Source of the DNA: DATESZ01 sp035283845
Lineage (GTDB): Bacteria > Desulfobacterota > Syntrophia > Syntrophales > JACQWR01
Direction of reading: 5' to 3'
Length of the DNA stretch: 11,922 nucleotides
Assembly: GCA_035283845.1 (NCBI GenBank)
Contig: DATESZ010000210.1
Span: 1 to 11,922 of the forward strand
Shown here piece after piece: positions 7,082 through 11,922 of this stretch (position 1 is its first letter; every line of letters begins with the position of its first letter). The notes under the pieces are model-generated. The model was not told where the DNA came from. It did not search any database and was given only the letters and a program-made list of their open reading frames with translations. Position numbers and translations under genes: made by a program.

Positions 7082-8909
7082 TCTCGGCAATCTTCGCAAA
7101 CGCCTTGAAGCCGGGCGGAAAGACATCCGGTTAACGGTGATTATATGCGGAGGAACAGGATGTCAGGCATCGCAGTCACCGGCAGTTATTGCCTCACTTA
7201 AGAAAGAACTCGCCAGGCAGGGCGCTGAAAAGGACGTCTGCATCCGCGCCACCGGATGTCATGGCTTTTGCGAACAGGGTCCCCTTATGGTCTTTGAGCC
7301 GGGGAATCTCTTCTACTGTCATGTAACGCCTGAGGATGGCCGTGATATCGTATCCCGAACGGTTATGAAGGGGGAAGTGATTGAGCGGCTTCTCTATAAG
7401 GACCCACGTTCCGGCAAGAAGATCCGCAAGGAGGCAGAGATTCCTTTTTACAAAGCCCAGGACCGGCGCCTCCTTTCCTACAACCGGCTGGTGGATCCCT
7501 GCTCCATTGAAGACTATATTGCCATCGGCGGGTATACGGCACTGGCTAAGGTTCTTGCCAGTATGAAACCCGGAAAGGTCATTGAAGAAATCAGTGCCTC
7601 CGGCCTGCGGGGACGCGGGGGGGGCGGTTTTCTTACGGGCCGCAAATGGGCGGAATGCGCAGAGACGCCGGGTGATGAGAAGTATGTCATCTGCAATGCC
7701 GATGAAGGGGATCCGGGAGCCTATATGGACCGGTGTCTTCTGGAAGCCGATCCCCATCTGATTTTTGAAGGAATGATGATAGGCGCTTGGGCCGTCGGCG
7801 CCGCCAAGGGCTACGTCTACGTCCGGAATGAATACCCCCTTGCCGTGAAGCATGCGAAAACAGCCGTGCAACAGGCCAGAAAGCTGGGCCTTCTTGGGGA
7901 TCATATCTTGGGGTCAAATTTCTCCTTCGACATCGATATTGCCCGTGGCGGCGGGGCGTTTGTATGCGGCGAATCCACTGCCCTGATGGTTTCCCTGGAA
8001 GGCAAGGTTGGAGAACCTCGCCCCAAGGATGTCCATACCGCCAAGGAAGGGCTCTGGAACAGGCCTACCGTGCTGAACAACGTCGAAACATGGGCCAATG
8101 CGCCCTCCATCATCGTAAACGGGGCGAATTGGTTTGCCGCCACGGGGACAAAGAGCAGCAAGGGCACAAAGATTTTCGCACTCACCGGACAGGTCATGAA
8201 TACGGGTCTTGTCGAAATCGCCATGGGGACCACGCTGAAGGGCATCGTCTTTGACATCGGCGGCGGCTCCAAAAACGGCAAGGCCATCAAGGCGGTCCAA
8301 ACCGGCGGGCCTTCCGGCGGATGTCTGCCAGTCGGCAAGCTTGATCTTCCCGTCGATTTCGATACCCTCCATAAGGCCGGGTCCATGATGGGCTCCGGCG
8401 GTATGGTCGTTATGGACGAGGGAACATGCATGGTGGATGTGGCAAAGTACTTCCTGAAGTTTCTTCGCGATGAGTCTTGCGGAAAGTGTGTACCGTGCCG
8501 CATCGGAATTGACCGAATGCTTGAAATCGTCACGGATATCACGGAAGGACGGGGAAAAAAGGAGCAAATTCCTCTGCTCATGGAACTGGCGGAGACGGTC
8601 AACGAGACGTCGTTGTGCGGGCTTGGGAAAACGGCCGGCAACCCTGTCCTGTCGACGCTGCGTTACTTCCCCGATGAGTACGCCACCCATGTGAATCAGC
8701 AGAAATGCCCGGCGGGCGTCTGCAGGTCCCTCATCCGCTATGCCATTCTTGCCGAGAAGTGCACTGGTTGCGGAAGCTGCCTACGCGCCTGTGCCTACGG
8801 CGTTATTACGGGCAAGAAAAAGCAGGTTCATGTCATTGATGCGGAGGGATGCCGCCGGTGCGGTATTTGCGTCGGTGAGTGTAAATTTGAAGCCATCATG
8901 GTCCAATGA
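7056..8909 (+). CDS. NuoF/HydB/HndC-like NADH-binding FMN and Fe-S subunit
   Basis: Diaphorase subunit that exchanges electrons between NAD(H) and iron-sulfur chains through FMN. Read from ATG 7056 it has 617 residues. In order: an N-terminal thioredoxin-like [2Fe-2S] domain (Cys31, 36, 68, 72); the FMN/NADH core with GLRGRGGGGF at 183-192 and CNADEGDPGAYMDR near 213; an SLBB-like region; a NuoF [4Fe-4S] site with Cys475, 478, 481 and Cys521; and a C-terminal 2x[4Fe-4S] ferredoxin (Cys569/572/575/579 and 599/602/605/609). This five-part layout is that of HydB of bifurcating hydrogenases and HndC, not of plain complex I NuoF. I chose 7056 over an open frame reaching back to 6957 because AGGAGG (7041-7046) lies 9 nt upstream and the longer form would be buried in the NuoE gene. 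Confidence 0.95.
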   Translation: MAKLKRIDDLGNLRKRLEAGRKDIRLTVIICGGTGCQASQSPAVIASLKKELARQGAEKDVCIRATGCHGFCEQGPLMVFEPGNLFYCHVTPEDGRDIVSRTVMKGEVIERLLYKDPRSGKKIRKEAEIPFYKAQDRRLLSYNRLVDPCSIEDYIAIGGYTALAKVLASMKPGKVIEEISASGLRGRGGGGFLTGRKWAECAETPGDEKYVICNADEGDPGAYMDRCLLEADPHLIFEGMMIGAWAVGAAKGYVYVRNEYPLAVKHAKTAVQQARKLGLLGDHILGSNFSFDIDIARGGGAFVCGESTALMVSLEGKVGEPRPKDVHTAKEGLWNRPTVLNNVETWANAPSIIVNGANWFAATGTKSSKGTKIFALTGQVMNTGLVEIAMGTTLKGIVFDIGGGSKNGKAIKAVQTGGPSGGCLPVGKLDLPVDFDTLHKAGSMMGSGGMVVMDEGTCMVDVAKYFLKFLRDESCGKCVPCRIGIDRMLEIVTDITEGRGKKEQIPLLMELAETVNETSLCGLGKTAGNPVLSTLRYFPDEYATHVNQQKCPAGVCRSLIRYAILAEKCTGCGSCLRACAYGVITGKKKQVHVIDAEGCRRCGICVGECKFEAIMVQ

Positions 8910-8920
8910 CGAGGTGAAAA

Positions 8921-9613
8921 ATGATACAGCAAGTCACATTAAAAATCGACGGTATGCCGGTTAAGACATTTAAAGGCGCCAGTGTTCTTGACGCCGCTCT
9001 GGCCTCGGGAATCTGCATCCCCCATCTGTGTTATGTTCCGGTTCTTAAAGACTACGGAGCCTGCCGCCTTTGCATTGTTGAACATGTCATCAACGGCCGG
9101 GAAAAAATAACCACATCCTGTACACTGATTGCCGAGGAAGAAATGGTGATCCGCAGCGACACGGAAAAAATCAAAAAACTGCGGCGGAATATCGCCGAAC
9201 TTCTCGTAGCCCAGGCGCCGAACTCGCGGGCTATCCAGGATATTGCCATGCGCTGCGGGGTTACGGAGGTCCGTTACCCCTTCAGAAACGACAATTGCGT
9301 CCAGTGCGGGCGCTGTGTCCGGTACTGTACGGAATACACGCAAGCCCACGCCCTGGGTTTCGTCGGACGCGGCACGGATCGCCATGTGGATTTTCCCCTT
9401 GGGTTTCGGAGGGATCTCTGCAAAAACTGCGGCTTCTGCACTGAATATTGCCCCATGACCATCACGCCGTGCGGGGGGCCTATGAAACGCGGCAAGGAAC
9501 ACTTGTGCGGGAAGTGTCAAGGCCAGCAGGAGACCATGTCCTATCTCCCCGGGGCCTGCGTGCGATGCGATCTGGGGAAAGGCTTTAACTGCGCCCGCCA
9601 CGCCTACGCATAG
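8921..9613 (+). CDS. NuoG N-terminal/HoxU-like iron-sulfur subunit with Cys-rich C-terminal tail
   Basis: Electron-transfer subunit of 230 residues corresponding to the N-terminal part of NuoG or HydA/FdhA. Residues 1-75 form a plant-type [2Fe-2S] ferredoxin fold with Cys37, 48, 51 and 67. Residues 126-177 hold two [4Fe-4S] motifs (Cys126/129/132/136 and 167/170/173/177). The stretch between them (about 92-112), where NuoG has its HCCC ligands, reads LLVAQAPNSRAIQDIAMRCG with only one Cys, so that His-ligated cluster is absent. After the last ferredoxin motif come six more cysteines (184, 196, 199, 213, 216, 224), an uncommon tail. The ATG at 8921 follows GAGGTG and lies 11 nt behind the NuoF-like gene. 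There is no H-cluster, molybdopterin or other catalytic domain, so a separate partner is needed, and none is in the window. Confidence 0.9.
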   Translation: MIQQVTLKIDGMPVKTFKGASVLDAALASGICIPHLCYVPVLKDYGACRLCIVEHVINGREKITTSCTLIAEEEMVIRSDTEKIKKLRRNIAELLVAQAPNSRAIQDIAMRCGVTEVRYPFRNDNCVQCGRCVRYCTEYTQAHALGFVGRGTDRHVDFPLGFRRDLCKNCGFCTEYCPMTITPCGGPMKRGKEHLCGKCQGQQETMSYLPGACVRCDLGKGFNCARHAYA

Positions 9614-9707
9614 GTAGAAACTTCGCTAAGATATCGGGATTTTCGTATAGTGAATATCGGCATGGTAGAAAATGTTACCGGCAATGGCATCGGCCTCCGC
9701 CTCAATA
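9614..9707. other. Spacer after the redox operon, probably partly derived from an insertion sequence
   Basis: No gene is seen. A 7-bp direct repeat, ATATCGG, occurs at 9631-9637 and 9654-9660, 23 bp apart. No convincing terminator hairpin for the preceding operon was found. The sequence just downstream belongs to a transposase gene remnant, so the 5' part of that element may lie here, but I could not define an inverted-repeat end. Confidence 0.3.
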
Positions 9708-9886
9708 CGGAGAGATAATTATGAGTCCACGATCCAAAAGAGAATAAAGAGGCGATCCATTTGCGCTATAAAAATGCCACCCGCCATGAAAAGACCGCCA
9801 TCTTGAATGAATTCTGCGCCACATTAAAATGTCACCGCAAACATGCCATCAGAGTATCTCTGTTCAGGCCTTGCACCTCTATCTAA
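9708..9886 (+). pseudogene. Remnant of an insertion-sequence transposase gene (N-terminal part, frameshifted)
   Basis: A start is preserved: CGGAGAG (9708-9714), then ATG at 9721 reading MSPRSKRE before a TAA at 9745. In the +1 frame from 9749 the protein resumes as EAIHLRYKNATRHEKTAILN, then EFCATLKCHRKHAIR, and loses similarity before a TAA at 9884. Joined, this resembles the N-terminal helix-turn-helix of DDE transposases common in deltaproteobacterial insertion sequences (RSKREY, then EAI..RY..A....K..ILNEF...RKHAIR). The join needs a 2-nt deletion or 1-nt insertion at about 9745-9746. The whole catalytic domain is absent, so this is a dead 5' scrap. The family assignment is from remembered resemblance and could be refined by a search. 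Confidence 0.6.
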
Positions 9887-9965
9887 CCCTCGATGCCGCA
9901 TCTTTGACAGATTATCGTCATTGTCGTCATAATTACTCTTTCAGGGGAAGGGGGAGGCTGAGTTT
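9887..9965. other. Junction sequence between transposase remnant and truncated kinase gene
   Basis: No gene is recognised. It contains ATTAT (9911-9915) and ATAAT (9929-9933) flanking two CGTCAT copies 9 bp apart (9916-9921 and 9925-9930). This might be part of an insertion-sequence end or a lost operator; nothing decides it. Confidence 0.25.
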
Positions 9966-10799
9966 TCATTTAAGAATCAGGTTCATGAGAACTTGCTGCA
10001 ATTGTATGCGATCGCCCACGACATGAGGAATATCGGGGCTCAGAGCCAGGGTTACATAGACGTGCCTATCAACGATTTCGTGATGGAGGATTGTTAACAC
10101 CTCTTCAATGACCGTATTGATGTCAAGAATCGCCTGATCGGCGTCTATCCTCTTCAAGAAAGATCGGAGATGACGAATCACTTCGCTTGCACGCCTGTCA
10201 TCATCGATAATATCCTGTAAAGCATCACGCACCTCATCGATAGCGGGTGCGCCTGATGACAGAAAGCGCTGAGCTGCCTGGGCGTTGTTCAAAATTGCCG
10301 CAAGGGGCTGGTGGACTTGATGCGCAATGGAGGCGGCAAATTCACCTAACGTTGCCAGGCGGCTGACATGGGAGAGTTCTTCCCATTGTTGCAGCAGCAT
10401 CTGCCCTGCCCGCTTACGCTCGGTGATATCGCGGAAGACAATGACAACGCTGCTTTTGCCGAATTCCATCGCAGCGAGGGGTGTGCGGACTTCTTCAATA
10501 ACGTACTCCTTTCCCTCCTTGCTGGTGAGGATGCCCCCCTTTTCTCTAACCCGGTTTTCTTGACCTTGACGCAGGACATACACGTCTTCCAACTGTCGCC
10601 CCACTGCCTCTGAGGTATCCATCCCGACAAGCGATTGAGCTGCCCGGTTTATGAATAGGATCTTTCCCTTGTGATCCACCGAAATAACCCCATCACCAAT
10701 AGTATAGAGAGTTTTCTCAGACTTGTCTTTTTCCAGTTGCAAATCATTCAAGTAATGAAATAGCGTAATGCACACTTGGTATTGCAATGGCAAAAACAC
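9966..10799 (-). pseudogene. Truncated PAS-domain sensor histidine kinase lacking the ATP-binding domain
   Basis: The open frame encodes 277 residues. About residues 28-130 are a PAS/PAC domain (TIGDGVISVDHKGKILFINR to VFRDITERKRA). Then comes a HisKA dimerisation helix with phosphoacceptor His160 in AHQVHQPLAAI, where the usual sequence is AHE-x-NQPL, and then the start of the N-box, QLQQVLMNLIL. It stops one residue later, exactly where the ATP-binding domain (N, G1 and G2 boxes) should follow, so the product could not autophosphorylate. The N-terminus also looks artificial: the frame begins at GTG 10799 right after a stop, without a ribosome binding site, signal sequence or membrane segment. 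Both ends therefore appear lost, the 3' end adjoining the transposase remnant. Originally it was perhaps partnered with the neighbouring solute-binding protein, which is inference. Confidence 0.8.
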
Positions 10800-10807
10800 C
10801 AGCCGTC

Positions 10808-10848
10808 AAAGCACCCAGGAAGCTCATGAGCTTTGTGATGGGTGCTTT
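10808..10848. terminator. Long hairpin, possible terminator of the PstS-like gene
   Basis: AAAGCACCCA (10808-10817) and TGGGTGCTTT (10839-10848) are perfect 10-bp inverted arms. Inside them AAGCTCATGAGCTT (10820-10833) is a perfect 14-bp palindrome, giving an extended hairpin. It lies 45 nt beyond the stop of the minus-strand solute-binding protein gene, and A/T triplets flank the stem as in intrinsic terminators. The T tract after it is short on both strands, so a terminator is likely but not certain. Confidence 0.55.
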
Positions 10849-10892
10849 CGATTGCGATTGCACACGTTTGAAACTAAAAGGCATAAGTCACA

Positions 10893-11747
10893 TCACTTTC
10901 CGGTGGTCCGCTGTAAAGTCACATGGCCGTTATCAGAGAGAAGCTTTTGACCGTCCCTGGAAAAAACGAATTCTATAAAGTCTTTGATCGAACCCCTGTA
11001 TTTATCCCTTTTGTAGATCAAAGACAGTGTCATGGCATAGGGATATTTGCCGGTGGAGACATTGGAGCGCGTGGGGGCTGCCCCATCGACGGAGAGGGCC
11101 TTAATCTTTCGTTTCTCTGCTGCTATTAGAGAGCCACTGGTTGTACCGAATGAACCAGGCGTCTTCTCGATATGCTCGGCCGCCTCCTGGTCCGTGTTGC
11201 CAACAAACACGCCAAGAATAGAGTGAGCCTTCTCATATGCCGACTTTAAGCCGGGATTGATACTTGCCAGATATGCCGAAAAACCGTTACCTACAGGACG
11301 AAGAATAAGTCTTATGAGCGTCCCATCAGGCCAGGTCTTGCGCTTTCCTGCATATATTTCTTCTATTTCCGCAAGCGTGAAACCTATTGCTGGATTTGAA
11401 TCCTGTACCCCGAAGATAAAGGCGGTGCGGCCATAGGGCTCTTCGATGATTTTCGTACTCCATTCCTCCGGCTTGAGGGGACGGTTGGACAGCCCTATAT
11501 CAATCTTATCTTCATTTACCGCCTTGATGGCTCCTGTATTTCCGATGCTGGGGAGCACTCGGACGGTTACGCTTGGGTGCTTCTTTTGAAAACCCTTTGC
11601 CATCAGTTGCATGATGCCTATGCTCGATCCCGTACCGGTAATAATCAGGGCTTCCTTGAAACTTGCGGAAGCTGTGCCTGTAAAAATAGATCCCACAAAC
11701 AGCAGGGCGGTTAAGATAAAGATTTGATATCGCAGGTAGAGTTTCAT
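10893..11747 (-). CDS. PstS-like periplasmic substrate-binding protein
   Basis: A 284-residue exported binding protein of the phosphate-binding (PstS-like) superfamily. The N-terminus MKLYLRYQ plus a hydrophobic segment and TGTASA, then SFKEA, form a Sec signal peptide with a probable cut after ASA. The mature part begins with a beta strand and ITGTGSSIGIMQLMAKGFQK, the TGxGSS ligand loop of the family. IDIGLSNRPLKPEEW near residue 85 matches the PstS DIGxSDRPL loop, and GTTSGSL lies near 200. An upstream TTG (11768) is in frame, but ATG 11747 has AAGGGGA 8 nt before it and starts right at the signal peptide. No permease or ATPase genes are adjacent. The ligand may be phosphate or another oxyanion, and the protein may serve a sensor kinase rather than uptake. 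Confidence in the fold is high, in the ligand low. Confidence 0.87.
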   Translation of the reverse strand: MKLYLRYQIFILTALLFVGSIFTGTASASFKEALIITGTGSSIGIMQLMAKGFQKKHPSVTVRVLPSIGNTGAIKAVNEDKIDIGLSNRPLKPEEWSTKIIEEPYGRTAFIFGVQDSNPAIGFTLAEIEEIYAGKRKTWPDGTLIRLILRPVGNGFSAYLASINPGLKSAYEKAHSILGVFVGNTDQEAAEHIEKTPGSFGTTSGSLIAAEKRKIKALSVDGAAPTRSNVSTGKYPYAMTLSLIYKRDKYRGSIKDFIEFVFSRDGQKLLSDNGHVTLQRTTGK

Positions 11748-11922
11748 CGATTGGATCCCCTTTTTCAAGAAATCAATGTTTATAAGTAACTACTCAGGTC
11801 TCGTAATCTTCTTTTTTGACTGGACTCACGTTTCTGTCTGTGGTATAGCGGATCCATGTCGACCAATCCATTTATCTGTCAAGGGCGCCTCATTAATGAT
11901 GAGGTCCTCATGTGGCTCCGTT
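11748..11922. other. Upstream region of the PstS-like gene to the window edge
   Basis: No gene is recognised in these 175 nt. They should contain the minus-strand promoter for the solute-binding protein. A TTGACA hexamer occurs on the minus strand (11882-11877), but no good -10 follows at standard spacing. At 11888-11911 the hexamer CCTCAT and its reverse complement alternate (CCTCAT, then ATGAGG, then CCTCAT), which could form alternative hairpins or a repeated operator. Confidence 0.35.

Noticed and set aside
7194..8690. Long minus-strand open frames opposite the NuoF-like gene
   Set aside because: They lie wholly inside a strongly conserved plus-strand gene, have low-complexity Pro/Arg/Ser-rich translations, and lack recognisable domains; they are antisense shadows of GC-rich coding DNA.
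1..11922. CRISPR arrays, tRNA/rRNA genes or toxin-antitoxin pairs
   Set aside because: Reading through both strands I saw no regularly spaced direct repeats of 24-40 nt, no cloverleaf or rRNA-like stretches and no small gene pairs of known toxin-antitoxin type.

Overview
The window looks like a chromosome segment of a strictly anaerobic, Gram-negative bacterium, most likely a former deltaproteobacterium (Desulfobacterota, perhaps Syntrophales/Syntrophus-like). This rests on four things: the housekeeping order ribBA-ribH-nusB-leuS-lptE, an LPS-assembly lipoprotein gene (hence an outer membrane), a soluble NuoE/NuoF/NuoG-type iron-sulfur module of the kind used for NADH-linked hydrogenases or formate dehydrogenases, and a small two-CW protein of a type I associate with these anaerobes. 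The lineage call is inference from remembered family resemblance, not from a search.

Region 1 (1-4970, + strand) is one tight operon. It holds the 3' part of bifunctional ribBA, then ribH (riboflavin biosynthesis), nusB (antitermination), leuS (leucyl-tRNA synthetase) and an lptE-like lipoprotein. Its main anomaly is an in-frame TAA at codon 270 of leuS, inside the editing (CP1) domain, with the same reading frame continuing intact for 590 more codons. Two normally invariant residues of the threonine-rich editing motif are also changed just upstream of the stop. The holA gene that often follows lptE in related genomes is not seen.

Region 2 (4971-6586) holds a small cysteine-rich two-CW protein gene (+). 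It converges on, and overlaps by 17 nt, a LuxR-type regulator with a GAF-like sensory region and a coiled coil (-). An AT-rich intergenic region with a cluster of ATAGGYA half-sites separates this regulator from the divergent redox operon.

Region 3 (6587-9613, + strand) is a three-gene electron-transfer module: NuoE/HndA-like [2Fe-2S] subunit, NuoF/HydB-like NADH/FMN/Fe-S subunit, and a short NuoG/HoxU-like [2Fe-2S]+2x[4Fe-4S] subunit with an unusual Cys-rich tail. Together they could pass electrons between NAD(H) and a partner oxidoreductase, but no catalytic hydrogenase, formate dehydrogenase or similar subunit is present in the window.

Region 4 (9614-10892) is a decay zone. It contains a frameshifted 5' remnant of a transposase gene next to a PAS histidine kinase gene that has lost its ATPase domain and probably its N-terminus, followed by a hairpin. 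Region 5 (10893-11922) holds a PstS-like periplasmic solute-binding protein gene on the minus strand with a good signal peptide, and its upstream region up to the window edge.
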